Shown here: piece by piece, positions 7,895 through 16,174 of the stretch | Numbering within the stretch: the first letter of the stretch is position 1 | Layout: each line of letters starts with the position of its first letter | Assembly: GCA_947632045.1 (NCBI GenBank) | Contig: CANRNQ010000022.1 | Coordinates: 1 to 36,504 of the forward strand | DNA: 36,504 nucleotides | DNA from: an uncultured Clostridia bacterium | Lineage (GTDB): Bacteria > Bacillota > Clostridia > Oscillospirales > Acutalibacteraceae | Reading direction: 5' to 3' | The notes under the pieces: model-generated | Told to the model about the DNA's origin: nothing | Seen by the model: the letters and a program-made list of their open reading frames with translations, nothing else | Databases searched by the model: none | Translations under genes and position numbers: made by a program

Positions 7895-8326
7895 AGGCCC
7901 TCCGATTAATGTGATTGTTGTTAATATTTTACTACTTTTTCCGCCGGTTCGCAAGTCCGGCGCGGCATTAATTTCCTCTAATAAAATGTGTGGCGAGGCC
8001 TTATCAGCGATTGCAAACGGACTGAAAAAATGATAAAATAATTTAAAAGAAGCCGTGCAGAAGGGCAGGGAGAACGCCGCCTTGCAGCTCTGCCCGTCAA
8101 ATCAGTATTGACAAAATTGTAAATCATTCCGCGCCTTTAAGCGTGAAACAATGCTTTAAAGCGGCGAAAACCGCAAAAAAACAAACCTTGGCGCGTTATG
8201 CCTTTTAAAGTGCAAATCGCCGCAGATTTCGTTAATAGAATCTTAACAACTTTTCTCAAAGTTGTGGTAAAAAGTAATAGTGAATAGCCATGCTCACAAA
8301 CAAAAGTCAAAAAGGAGATGATAAAT
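7895..8326. other. Divergent intergenic region between tetR and dacF-like gene
   Basis: About 430 nt without a supported gene. It should hold the tetR promoter (AT-rich stretch at 7905-7935 on the minus strand) and the promoter of the carboxypeptidase gene (AT-rich 8225-8290, no consensus hexamers that I would commit to). A small inverted repeat (GGGCAG at 8065 with CTGCCC at 8092) is present. Nothing else stands out. Confidence 0.4.
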
Positions 8327-10393
8327 TTGAAAAAGCTGATTTCGGCGATTTTGGCGCTCGCGGTCGTTATTTCAACGTCGTTTTACGCGCTCGCGGCACA
8401 GCAGCCGGATCTTGAGGTGAATACCGAAGCGTTGCTGCTTGTAGATTTGAATTCGAACGAAACGCTGTATTCAAAAAATGCGGACGAGGAAAGGGTAATG
8501 GCGTCGACAACAAAGATAATGACCTATATCCTGACGGTCGAAGCGATAGACGACCTGATAAACACGAAAATCAAAATCGAGCAGCAGCCGATAGACGACG
8601 TTCTCGGTCAGGACGCGTCCATGGCGGGATTTCAGGACCACGTCGGCGAGAGCTATTCGGTTCTCGATATACTATACGGACTTATGCTGCCGTCAGGCTG
8701 CGACGCGGCGCAGATACTTGCGTACTATGTAGGCGGCGGAGATCCCCAGAGCTTTGTCGATACGATGAATCAAAGGGCAAAGGAGCTTGGATGCACAAAT
8801 ACGCACTTTAACGACGCGCACGGACTTTCCGAGGAAAATCATTACAGCACAGCCAAGGATATGCTCCTCATAGCGAAGCACGCGCTTAATATGCCGTATT
8901 TCAGGGAGATAGTCGGAACAGAGTATTACACCATTGAAGGGTACACGGAGCCGATAATAAATACAAATTATCTCATAGATTTTGTAAACGGCGGCAGGTA
9001 CTATTATCAATATGCCACCGGCGTAAAAACGGGTTACACCGATGCGGCGGGAAAATGCCTTGTGTCCACGGCGAAAAAGGGCGATACAGAATTGATGTGC
9101 ATAGCCCTCGGCGGCAAATACGACGAGGAAACAAATTATGTCAATTACGCGATGATAGATTCCGTGAATTTATATAAATGGGCGTTTGAAAATTTCACGG
9201 AAAATATAGATATATCCATCAAAGAAAAGTACAGATCGCTCCAGCTCGGTGAAAAGCTAAAGCTTAACGCCGAAATAAGCGGCAGCAACATAGACGCGAT
9301 ACCTGAGATAAGGTGGTCGTCCTCTAACGAGAGCGTTGCGACCGTCGACCAAAACGGCGTTGTTACAGCCGTTTCAATGGGCGAGGCACAGATAAAAGCG
9401 GAAACTCAAACCGGAAATTTTGATGTTTGCAGCCTTGGCTGCGGCTACTACAACGGAATTGACGTAACTTCAAGGTACGGCGATTATACAAGCGGCGAAA
9501 AGGAGCCGATAGACTGGAAGGCGGTCAAGGACAGCGGAATGGATTTTGCGATAATCCGCGCCGGCTGGGGCTGGGAGGATTATCCCTCGCAAAACGACGC
9601 GTCTTTTGTCGAGAATATAAAGGGCGCGGTCGAGAACGGCATACCTGTCGGACTGAACTTTGTCGCATACGCGACCGATAAGGAGACCGCGCGGCTTGAA
9701 GCGGAATATCTTTTGCGTGAGATAGACGAATACATACCCGAATATAAGGATTTCATAGCGCTGCCGATTTCATACAATATGACGGATAACCAGTTCAAGG
9801 AATTTACCGCAGAGCAAAATACTGAAATAGCGCTGGAATTTAACCGCGTCATGAACGAAAACGGATATAAGACGATGTGCTATGCGAATAAGAGCATATT
9901 TTCAAATATTGATACTGCGGCTATAAAGAATGCGGGCATGGGGCTGTGGTACGCCTATTACCCCTACAAGCCGGACTTTTCGGAGAAGATAAAGGTAAAC
10001 GGGGAATATGTGCCGGAGGTATGGCAGTACCGCGGCGACGGATACCTGCCCGAAGCGTCGGAAAGCTTTAATACAAAGCAGAGCATTATTTATATGCTCA
10101 GCACCGAGTTTGAGCAGTATATGCCGCCGGAGGTGAGCGCCGCTCAGGTAGACAACGAGCAGGCGGCGGAAATCACATGGAGCGATGTTCCGTATGAAAT
10201 ATCCGGCTATGCGCTCTACCGCAGAGCATCAAACGGCGGAGAGCTTGAAAAAATTGCCGATATGAGCGCGTCGGAGCATAAATACACAGACTCCGATTTG
10301 AAGTGGAACGACAGCTATATATACTACGTCGCGGCAAAGGCGAGCGATTTCCTGGACAAAACGTATGTAAAGGAGATTTTAGGTGCGGCATAG
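8327..10393 (+). CDS. Secreted D-Ala-D-Ala carboxypeptidase with BIG2, degenerate GH25 and FN3 modules
   Basis: 688 residues. A signal peptide (1-24) is followed by a peptidase S11 (PBP5/DacF-like) domain to about 290, with the SxxK motif STTK near residue 60 and KTG near 234. The SxN position reads SGC, with Cys replacing Asn. A BIG2 Ig-like module (about 305-370) follows, then a GH25 lysozyme-like fold (about 375-575, beginning GIDVTSRYG). The expected catalytic Asp-x-Glu of GH25 reads YNMTD, so this module is probably non-catalytic. An FN3-like module ends the protein. Start choice: ATG at 8318 directly abuts GGAG with no spacer, whereas TTG at 8327 has a 9-nt spacer, so TTG is preferred. 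Role: trimming of peptidoglycan stem peptides on the outside of the cell. An in-frame TAG ends the frame early. Confidence 0.85.
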   Translation: MKKLISAILALAVVISTSFYALAAQQPDLEVNTEALLLVDLNSNETLYSKNADEERVMASTTKIMTYILTVEAIDDLINTKIKIEQQPIDDVLGQDASMAGFQDHVGESYSVLDILYGLMLPSGCDAAQILAYYVGGGDPQSFVDTMNQRAKELGCTNTHFNDAHGLSEENHYSTAKDMLLIAKHALNMPYFREIVGTEYYTIEGYTEPIINTNYLIDFVNGGRYYYQYATGVKTGYTDAAGKCLVSTAKKGDTELMCIALGGKYDEETNYVNYAMIDSVNLYKWAFENFTENIDISIKEKYRSLQLGEKLKLNAEISGSNIDAIPEIRWSSSNESVATVDQNGVVTAVSMGEAQIKAETQTGNFDVCSLGCGYYNGIDVTSRYGDYTSGEKEPIDWKAVKDSGMDFAIIRAGWGWEDYPSQNDASFVENIKGAVENGIPVGLNFVAYATDKETARLEAEYLLREIDEYIPEYKDFIALPISYNMTDNQFKEFTAEQNTEIALEFNRVMNENGYKTMCYANKSIFSNIDTAAIKNAGMGLWYAYYPYKPDFSEKIKVNGEYVPEVWQYRGDGYLPEASESFNTKQSIIYMLSTEFEQYMPPEVSAAQVDNEQAAEITWSDVPYEISGYALYRRASNGGELEKIADMSASEHKYTDSDLKWNDSYIYYVAAKASDFLDKTYVKEILGAA

Positions 10394-10705
10394 GCTCCCA
10401 CGTCCATAATTCCTCCCGCAGAGGCCCCGACGGAGAATATTACAGACACGCCGAGTGAAAGCGCCACACAGCCCGCGACCGACTCGACTGCTCCTTCTGC
10501 GACCGAGTCCGCGACAGCCGCCGACACTGAGGGCAGCGCGCCGGAGAGCGGAACCAAGCCTGCGGCGACAGCCCCCGACAACACCGCCCAGCAGGGCAAG
10601 GGCGACGTAAACACCGGAGCTAAGTCGGCGGCGGCAGCCGGAGTTGTGTTGATTTCTGCCGCCGCGCTGTGCCTGCTCGTGAGGAAAAGACATACTAAAT
10701 CCTAA
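10394..10705 (+). pseudogene. Severed wall-anchor tail of the carboxypeptidase
   Basis: Directly after the TAG at 10391-10393 the same frame stays open for 103 codons. It reads a Pro/Thr/Ser/Ala-rich linker (APTSIIPPAEAPTEN and on) and then a sorting-like tail: GDVNTGAKS, a hydrophobic stretch (AAAAGVVLISAAALCLLV) and RKRHTKS, ending TAA. This is the normal C-terminal architecture of a wall-attached enzyme, so the stop looks like a CAG-to-TAG type nonsense change. No start codon or ribosome binding site would allow separate translation. Confidence 0.75.
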
Positions 10706-10721
10706 AAAGCTTTAGCCGCGC

Positions 10722-10750
10722 TTGACATATCATATGCGTATGGATATAAT
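10722..10750 (+). promoter_or_regulatory. Consensus sigma-A promoter of the queuosine precursor operon
   Basis: TTGACA (10722-10727) and TATAAT (10745-10750) are both perfect and exactly 17 nt apart. A promoter this strong is normal when the output is set by a terminating riboswitch, as here. Confidence 0.88.
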
Positions 10751-10756
10751 TTTAAT

Positions 10757-10882
10757 CAGACAGTTCGCTTGCGCCATCCTGTCTTAAAACAAAACCAGGG
10801 CATCTATGATAGATAGGTAAAGTGCGTTTAAAGCGACTTACTATAATTACAGATGCGTCTGCTGAGCAGACGCATTTTTTTA
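10757..10882 (+). promoter_or_regulatory. Probable preQ1 riboswitch leader with transcription terminator
   Basis: The leader from the predicted transcription start to the terminator is about 95 nt. It opens with a stem GACAG/CTGTC closing over a C-rich loop, followed by the A-rich segment TTAAAACAAAACC. This is the arrangement of preQ1 aptamers, in which an A-rich tail docks into the first hairpin. A second hairpin (ATCTAT/ATAGAT) and a segment AAGT...ACTT follow. The leader is larger than a minimal preQ1-I aptamer, so preQ1-III or an extended preQ1-I is possible; I cannot fix the class. The context (first gene queD of a complete preQ1 pathway) supports the call more than the sequence alone. 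Confidence 0.6.
10853..10882 (+). terminator. Intrinsic terminator, expression platform of the que leader
   Basis: ATGCGTCTGC (10853-10862) pairs perfectly with GCAGACGCAT around a TGA loop, then a run of T. It sits between the aptamer region and the queD ribosome binding site (AGGGAG, 10882-10887), so ligand-dependent formation would switch off the operon. Confidence 0.85.
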
Positions 10883-10893
10883 GGGAGAATTTT

Positions 10894-11331
10894 ATGTATT
10901 TGCTTAAAACTTCAGCGTCATTTGACAGCGCGCATTTTTTACACGGCTATAACGGAAAGTGCGCCAATATTCACGGCCACCGCTGGGTGATAGAGGCGGA
11001 GCTTTTCAGCGAGGAATTGCAGAAAAGCGGGGAGAAGCGCGGAATGTTAATTGATTTCGGCGATTTCAAGCGCGAGGTCAGGTCGATAGCGGACGAGTAC
11101 GACCACGCCCTGATATTTGAGGAAAACACCCTGCGAGCGGCTACCCTTGACGCTCTCGCCACAGAGGGCTTTCGGCTTATCGCCGTTCCGTTCAGACCGA
11201 CTGCGGAAAACCTTGCCGAGCATTTTTTCGCTAAGCTCAGGGCAAAGGGACTGCCGCTTAAACGCGTGACGGTCTATGAAACGCCGGAGAATTGCGCGAT
11301 GTACGAGGAGGCTTTAGGCGAAAATGTATAA
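10894..11331 (+). CDS. queD: 6-carboxy-5,6,7,8-tetrahydropterin synthase
   Basis: 145 residues, PTPS/QueD family. It converts 7,8-dihydroneopterin triphosphate to 6-carboxytetrahydropterin, the second step towards preQ0. The zinc His ligands are visible as His14 (SAHFL) and the HGH pair near 27-29, and the catalytic Cys is Cys23 (GKCANIHGH). The open frame continues upstream to 10822 but that would read through the terminator hairpin. ATG 10894 with AGGGAG upstream gives the family N-terminus. It overlaps queE by 8 nt, which indicates coupling. Regulation is by the leader element above. Confidence 0.93.
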   Translation: MYLLKTSASFDSAHFLHGYNGKCANIHGHRWVIEAELFSEELQKSGEKRGMLIDFGDFKREVRSIADEYDHALIFEENTLRAATLDALATEGFRLIAVPFRPTAENLAEHFFAKLRAKGLPLKRVTVYETPENCAMYEEALGENV

Positions 11332-11989
11332 ATATCCTGTTGCCGAAAAATTTGTAAGCATAAACGGCGAGGGGGCGCGTGCGGGCGAGCTTGCTGTTTT
11401 TATCCGCTTCAGGGGCTGTAACCTGAGCTGTTCATATTGCGACACAAGGTGGGCAAGCGGCGGCAACTGCCCTGCGGAGCTTCTCGCGCTCGAGGAGCTG
11501 ACCGAATACGCCGCTTCGAGCGGAGTTGCCAATGTGACGCTCACGGGCGGGGAGCCGCTTCTGCAAGCGGAGATTTATCCGCTTATAGAGTCGCTTATGA
11601 AAAGCGGAATGCGCGTCGAGATAGAAACAAACGGCAGTGTTGCGCTCGCCGAGCTTTCGGACAAGCCGTTTCGCCCTGCCTTTACAATGGACTACAAGCT
11701 CCCCTCGAGCGGCATGGAGGAGCATATGAATACCGGCAATTTTTCTCTGCTCAATAAAGACGACATTGTAAAATTCGTCGTAGGGGATAAAGCGGACCTT
11801 GAACGCGCGGCTGAAATCATAGAGATTTATGACCTCATCGGCAGCTGCGGGATATATTTAAGCCCCGTGTTCGGTGGGATAGAGCCGGAGGCCATTGTTG
11901 AATTTATGAAGGAGCGCAGGCTCAACAACGCGAGGCTCCAGCTTCAGCTGCACAAATATATATGGAATCCGAATAAACGCGGAGTGTAA
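11324..11989 (+). CDS. queE: 7-carboxy-7-deazaguanine synthase (radical SAM)
   Basis: 221 residues. QueE rearranges 6-carboxytetrahydropterin to 7-carboxy-7-deazaguanine using S-adenosylmethionine and an iron-sulfur cluster. The CX3CX2C cluster motif is Cys32, Cys36 and Cys39 (RGCNLSCSYCDT). The N-terminal SINGEGARAGELAVFIR segment and the TLTGGEPLLQ motif (SAM-binding GGE) are typical. Length fits the family. It follows queD with an 8-nt overlap and precedes folE by 12 nt. Confidence 0.94.
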   Translation: MYKYPVAEKFVSINGEGARAGELAVFIRFRGCNLSCSYCDTRWASGGNCPAELLALEELTEYAASSGVANVTLTGGEPLLQAEIYPLIESLMKSGMRVEIETNGSVALAELSDKPFRPAFTMDYKLPSSGMEEHMNTGNFSLLNKDDIVKFVVGDKADLERAAEIIEIYDLIGSCGIYLSPVFGGIEPEAIVEFMKERRLNNARLQLQLHKYIWNPNKRGV

Positions 11990-12001
11990 GGCGGTGTAAA
12001 T

Positions 12002-12556
12002 ATGGATAAAGAAAAAATAGAATATCACATAAGAGAAATACTCAAGGCTATCGGCGAGGACCCGGAACGCGAGGGTCTAAAGGAAACGCCAAAGAGGGTC
12101 GCGGGAATGTTTGAGGAGGTGTTCGAGGGCATATCGTACTCAAATCACGATATAGCCGAGATGTTCGGCAAGACCTTTGACATGACGGACTCGGACGCAG
12201 CGGTAGTCATGCGGGATATAACCGTGTTCAGCTATTGCGAGCACCATATGGCGCTCATGTATGATATGTATGTAAACGTCGCTTATATTCCGAGGGGCAA
12301 GGTGATTGGCCTGAGCAAGATTGCCCGCATCTGCGATATGGCGGCGAAGCGCCTCCAGCTTCAGGAGCGGCTCGGCAGAGATATTGCTGAGATAATATCC
12401 GAGGCGACAGGCTCGCCGGACGTAGGCGTGCAGATACGCGGCTGTCATAGCTGTATGACCGCGCGGGGGATACGGAACGCGTCTGCAAGCACGGTTACAA
12501 GGACTTATCTCGGCTCCTTCAAGACGGATTCGGATTTAAAAAGGCTGATAGATTGA
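12002..12556 (+). CDS. folE: GTP cyclohydrolase I
   Basis: 184 residues. It converts GTP to 7,8-dihydroneopterin triphosphate, the substrate of QueD, and so supplies this operon as well as folate synthesis. The zinc site is visible as Cys79 with His in SYCEHHM, and Cys in [10 protein letters not shown] near 145-150. The N-terminus carries [19 protein letters not shown], a strong family signature. Its placement between queE and queC makes the operon self-sufficient from GTP to preQ1. Confidence 0.95.
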   Translation: MDKEKIEYHIREILKAIGEDPEREGLKETPKRVAGMFEEVFEGISYSNHDIAEMFGKTFDMTDSDAAVVMRDITVFSYCEHHMALMYDMYVNVAYIPRGKVIGLSKIARICDMAAKRLQLQERLGRDIAEIISEATGSPDVGVQIRGCHSCMTARGIRNASASTVTRTYLGSFKTDSDLKRLID

Positions 12557-12571
12557 CAAGGAGGATAAACG

Positions 12572-13258
12572 ATGAAATCATTGGTACTGCTCAGCGGCGG
12601 AGTCGACAGCGCGACCTGCCTTGCGATAGCGATAGATAAATACGGCTCCGGCGAGGTTATGGCTCTGTCGGTGTATTACGGGCAAAAGCACGACAAGGAG
12701 ATACAGGCGGCGCGGCGGATAGCCGATTATTACGGGGTCGCGCTTGTAGAGCTTGACTTGGCAAAAATATTTGCCGGCTCCGACTGTTCTCTTTTAAAAG
12801 GCTCAGATGACGAGATACCTAAGGAGGATTATGCCGCTCAGCTCAAAAGGACGGGCGGCGCGCCGGTGTCAACCTATGTTCCGTTTCGGAACGGGCTTTT
12901 TCTCTCGTCGGCGGCGAGTATCGCCCTCTCAAACGGCTGCGAGGTCATATATTACGGCGCTCACAGCGACGACGCTGCGGGAAACGCCTATCCCGATTGC
13001 AGCAGCCGCTTTAACAACGCCATGAACGAGGCTATATATGTCGGCAGCGGCGAGCGGCTTAAAATAGTCGCTCCGTTTGTCGAGCTTACGAAGGCGGACG
13101 TTGTAAAGCGCGGGCTTGAGCTTTGCGTTCCGTATGAGCTGACTTGGAGCTGCTATGAGGGCGGCGAAACGCCCTGCGGAGCTTGCGGCACCTGCCGCGA
13201 CAGAATGGCGGCGTTCGAGGCTAACGGAGTAAAAGACCCGATAATGAAAGGAAATTGA
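12572..13258 (+). CDS. queC: 7-cyano-7-deazaguanine synthase
   Basis: 228 residues. ATP-dependent conversion of 7-carboxy-7-deazaguanine to preQ0. The PP-loop motif SGGVDS is at 8-13. The C-terminal zinc-binding Cys cluster ([19 protein letters not shown], about 189-207) is complete. AAGGAGG lies 8 nt before the ATG. One nucleotide separates its TGA from the queF ATG. Confidence 0.95.
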   Translation: MKSLVLLSGGVDSATCLAIAIDKYGSGEVMALSVYYGQKHDKEIQAARRIADYYGVALVELDLAKIFAGSDCSLLKGSDDEIPKEDYAAQLKRTGGAPVSTYVPFRNGLFLSSAASIALSNGCEVIYYGAHSDDAAGNAYPDCSSRFNNAMNEAIYVGSGERLKIVAPFVELTKADVVKRGLELCVPYELTWSCYEGGETPCGACGTCRDRMAAFEANGVKDPIMKGN

Positions 13259-13259
13259 T

Positions 13260-13757
13260 ATGAGCGGCAGAGAGAAAAGCGAAGCGGGGGAGATAACCCT
13301 GCTCGGAAGTCAAAAGACCGAATATAAAAGCGACTACGCTCCCGAGGTTTTGGAAACCTTTCCGAACAAGCACCCCGAGAACGATTATTTTGTCAAATTC
13401 AACTGTCCGGAGTTTACGAGCCTTTGCCCGATAACCGGCCAACCCGACTTTGCGACCATATATATATCATACGTTCCGAACAAGGTCATGGTCGAGAGCA
13501 AGTCGCTGAAGCTGTATCTTTTCAGCTTTAGGAATCACGGCGATTTTCACGAGGACTGCGTGAACATAATAATGAAGGATTTGATAAAGCTCATGGACCC
13601 CAAATATATTGAGGTTTGGGGCAAGTTTTTGCCGCGCGGCGGCATATCCATCGACCCCTACTGCAATTACGGCAAGAGCGGCACTCGTTGGGAGGACGTT
13701 GCATGGGATAGGCTTTCAAGGCACGATATGCACCCCGAGAGTATAGACAACAGGTGA
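13260..13757 (+). CDS. queF: NADPH-dependent 7-cyano-7-deazaguanine reductase (short, unimodular type)
   Basis: 165 residues. It reduces the nitrile of preQ0 to the amine of preQ1. The catalytic Cys56 lies in [13 protein letters not shown], and the QueF motif [16 protein letters not shown] follows at about 79-94. It is of the single-domain Firmicute type. It is the last gene of the que operon; a compound hairpin element begins only 3 nt after the stop and may protect or end the transcript. Confidence 0.95.
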   Translation: MSGREKSEAGEITLLGSQKTEYKSDYAPEVLETFPNKHPENDYFVKFNCPEFTSLCPITGQPDFATIYISYVPNKVMVESKSLKLYLFSFRNHGDFHEDCVNIIMKDLIKLMDPKYIEVWGKFLPRGGISIDPYCNYGKSGTRWEDVAWDRLSRHDMHPESIDNR

Positions 13758-13760
13758 AAC

Positions 13761-13869
13761 GGCGGGCGGCGGCAGCCGGCTTCCCCGCTTCGCGGGGAAG
13801 CCAAAACGCGGCTCCCGCGCCGCGTTTTGCCGAGCTGCCTTCGGCAGCTCGCGGCTGCCGCCGCCCGCC
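13761..13869 (+). repeat. Three-hairpin structured element, copy 1
   Basis: An outer 17-bp perfect stem (GGCGGGCGGCGGCAGCC at 13761-13777 with its complement at 13853-13869) closes over three perfect hairpins. They are GGCTTCCCCGC/GCGGGGAAGCC (13778-13802), AAAACGCGG/CCGCGTTTT (13803-13828) and CGAGCTGCC/GGCAGCTCG (13831-13851). The fold is a four-way junction or cloverleaf. It shares the GGCGGC outer stem and the AGCTGCC third hairpin with copies 2 and 3. There is no coding frame and no T-run, so it is not a plain terminator. Confidence 0.8.
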
Positions 13870-14322
13870 GACCCTATACCCCCACCCGCCTCTCGGCGGA
13901 TTTTTTTTTGCCCCGAAAGTGCCTAAACCTCCCTACAATCAAAAAAATATAAACAACTCGTGTAAAAAATAACGTATCAAATGCCAAAATTAACGCCAAA
14001 TTTAACAAAAAATCAAAATTCCGCACTTTGCATAAACAAATTCCGGTTTTATTGTGATATTTAATATTCGGCACGGTAAAATGCACAATCGAATAGCAAG
14101 CAATTTGTTAATTATTTTTTTAAAAATTCTTAATAAGAAAAAATACAAAAATTAAATTTCTTTTAACAAAAAATTAACAGCCGTCCCGCACTCCAAAAAA
14201 CATACAAAGAGTTGACTTAATTTAATGAAAATGCTACAATAATCACAACATACAGTAATGAAGATCTTTGCAACCCCCAAAATAATTTGGCAGTAGCCTG
14301 AGCTTAATAATGAGGTTATATT
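13870..14322 (+). other. AT-rich intergenic region before the surface-protein cluster
   Basis: About 450 nt without a supported gene. The first 60 nt are C-rich; from 13930 the sequence is very AT-rich and holds the cluster promoter at 14212-14240. Short open frames here have no ribosome binding sites. Confidence 0.5.
14212..14240 (+). promoter_or_regulatory. Promoter of the SipW-type surface protein cluster
   Basis: TTGACT (14212-14217) and TACAAT (14235-14240) are separated by 17 nt, each one mismatch from consensus. It lies about 80 nt before the first gene and is the only convincing promoter seen before the chain of plus-strand genes that runs to 29363. Confidence 0.65.
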
Positions 14323-15159
14323 ATGAAAAAGTATTCTTCGGCGACTGAAAGTCAACATACCAATCAAGGCAGCGCAATCATTGATAAAATCCGCAGCAAG
14401 GTAAAGCTAAAGACGGCAGTGATTGTGTTTTTAATTGCGCTTCTTGCTCTGGTTACAGCCACATATTCATGGTTCACGCTGAATACGTTCTCGGCGGTAA
14501 ACAGCCTTGATATGACGATAGGCACGGGCGCTCAGCTCCTCGTATCAATTGAGAACCACGGCACCGACCTTTCAAAATATTCCAAGGAAATAACTAACGA
14601 GATGATAGACGAATATCTCGAGCAGTACGACACCGAGTTATCCAAAATGCTGCTCGACCCGCTCACATCACAGGAGGGCGTTCGTCTTTACACTCAGAAC
14701 CACACCGAGCGCAGACCCAATACCGGCGGTTATCTCGAGTTCCCAATATACTTTATAGCCACAAAGGATATGTTCGTTCACCTCACAAGCGATGAAACCG
14801 CGAGGAACAAGGGCGACGGCACCGAGGTTTCCACAACCGACACCGGGGCAAAGGCCGACGTAATAAACTGCCCTCGCGTTTCGTTCCAGAGCGAGGACGA
14901 AGATGATAAAATTGTTATATGGGAGCCGAACAAGGCTGCTGCGGTAGCCGGTCAGACCACAATGGATATCCCGAAGCCCATGCAGTACACAGACAACACT
15001 CGGCTGTTCCACCTTAAACAAATGGAGCCTAAGAGGGTAACGGTTCGTCTTTGGGTCGAGGGCGAGGATCCACAGTGTGACGACGACGTTCAGGACGCTA
15101 ATTTAAAGGTTCAGCTTTGCTTTATGGGTACGGACGAAAACAACGAAGCTGTAACGTGA
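14323..15159 (+). CDS. SipW-cognate exported protein, TasA/camelysin-like (cluster protein 1)
   Basis: 278 residues. A basic cytosolic N-terminus (1-30) leads to one hydrophobic segment (about 31-47) that ends in TYSWFT, the SipW-cognate signal pattern. The rest is a predicted beta-rich extracellular domain. Near the C-terminus is RLWVEGEDPQCDDDV, a motif shared with other proteins of the cluster. No catalytic motif is visible. The likely role is a fibre or surface subunit processed by the SipW-like peptidases encoded at 17077 and 28548. ATG has GAGG 8 nt upstream. The family assignment rests on the signal and the shared motif, not on an identified full-length homologue. Confidence 0.72.
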   Translation: MKKYSSATESQHTNQGSAIIDKIRSKVKLKTAVIVFLIALLALVTATYSWFTLNTFSAVNSLDMTIGTGAQLLVSIENHGTDLSKYSKEITNEMIDEYLEQYDTELSKMLLDPLTSQEGVRLYTQNHTERRPNTGGYLEFPIYFIATKDMFVHLTSDETARNKGDGTEVSTTDTGAKADVINCPRVSFQSEDEDDKIVIWEPNKAAAVAGQTTMDIPKPMQYTDNTRLFHLKQMEPKRVTVRLWVEGEDPQCDDDVQDANLKVQLCFMGTDENNEAVT

Positions 15160-15186
15160 TTTATAGTCTTTTCAAGCATATTTAAA

Positions 15187-15239
15187 GGGCTAAAAGCCCG
15201 CTTATATAAGCGGAAAGGGTAAGACCTTGCGGTCTTACC
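15187..15239 (+). other. Three stacked short hairpins inside the operon
   Basis: GGGCT/AGCCC (15187-15199), the palindrome CCGCTTATATAAGCGG (15198-15213) and GGTAAGACC/GGTCTTACC (15218-15239) follow each other between genes 1 and 2 of the cluster. No T-run follows, so transcription probably continues; mRNA processing or stability control is possible. Confidence 0.5.
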
Positions 15240-15291
15240 AAATAACCTCTGTTAAATAAAAATTATTATTTGCTTTCGGGAGGAACCAAAA

Positions 15292-16101
15292 TTGTTTAAT
15301 AAAAAACCAAAAACAGAAGAACAGTTTACTCCTTCTGATTTATCAAGGCTTGACAAAAAAGAGGACAGACAGGCTAAGAAAGGAAAATCCATTTTCCAAA
15401 GGTTCTCGGCGCGCAGGAGCGCCAAGGAGCTTTCCCGCACACAGCGCTGGAAACGGCGCGGAGCGTGGATACTGTCGGCTCTCGTTGTGGGACTTCTTAT
15501 AGTATGGATAATTTCCATGATAACCTCGCAGTACGGCGACCTTGTAATAAGCGTCGAGCGCACTGCAAGGGGCAAGGGCATAACGGTGTGCGAAACCAAG
15601 GACATAGACAAGGGCGTTACCATATTAAGCGCAGACAAGGTTGCAAACGTGACCAACATTACATACGAATGGCTGCCGCTTAATGAGCTTGACACAAAGG
15701 AAGGCAGCTACAACGGCAAGAATTACCTTGCGTACACGTTCTATGTGCAGAACAACGGAACCGAAAAGGTCGATTATAACGGCGAGCTTCAAATCAAGGG
15801 CGTGTCAAAGAGCATGGACGAATCTATTCGCGTTATGGTCTACAAAAACGGCGAGCCGAATATATACGGCAAGCACAAATACAAGAGCGACGAGCCTGAG
15901 GAGGATGCGACCGCTTTTGTAAGCGACGATGTTATAATGACGACGTCGACAAAAGATTTTGAACCCGGTGCAATGGAAAAATACACCATCGTGTCATGGG
16001 TCGAGGGCAATGATCCTGAATGTATCAACGACATCATGGGCGGCTTCATCAGAATGAATATGCTCTTCAGTATTGCTGACGAAGAAGAGCAGCCGCAGTG
16101 A
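15292..16101 (+). CDS. Membrane-anchored member of the surface cluster (cluster protein 2)
   Basis: 269 residues, TTG start with GGGAGG 8 nt upstream. A long basic cytosolic segment (about 1-60, rich in Lys/Arg) is followed by one TM helix (about 62-81) and an extracellular beta-rich domain. The helix is not followed by the W-F motif of the other proteins, so it may stay uncleaved and act as membrane anchor or assembly base, in the way TapA serves TasA fibres; this is inference. The C-terminal motif IVSWVEGNDPECINDIMGG matches the shared signature of the cluster. It lies between two SipW-cognate proteins and is clearly part of the same unit. Confidence 0.68.
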   Translation: MFNKKPKTEEQFTPSDLSRLDKKEDRQAKKGKSIFQRFSARRSAKELSRTQRWKRRGAWILSALVVGLLIVWIISMITSQYGDLVISVERTARGKGITVCETKDIDKGVTILSADKVANVTNITYEWLPLNELDTKEGSYNGKNYLAYTFYVQNNGTEKVDYNGELQIKGVSKSMDESIRVMVYKNGEPNIYGKHKYKSDEPEEDATAFVSDDVIMTTSTKDFEPGAMEKYTIVSWVEGNDPECINDIMGGFIRMNMLFSIADEEEQPQ

Positions 16102-16174
16102 TCGCTGTGCATTGGATATATTGAAAAACACTCCTCTGTGTTGGAGGAAAATTAATTTAAGGGAGGATTTCTCA

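Noticed and set aside
10391-10393. TAG as a recoded (sense) codon in this organism
   Set aside because: The heptad-repeat gene at 2480 also ends in TAG in a natural position, so TAG works as a stop here. A nonsense change in one gene is the simpler reading.
13754-13972. Short open frame after queF
   Set aside because: It runs through the three-hairpin element, has no separate ribosome binding site and overlaps the queF stop.
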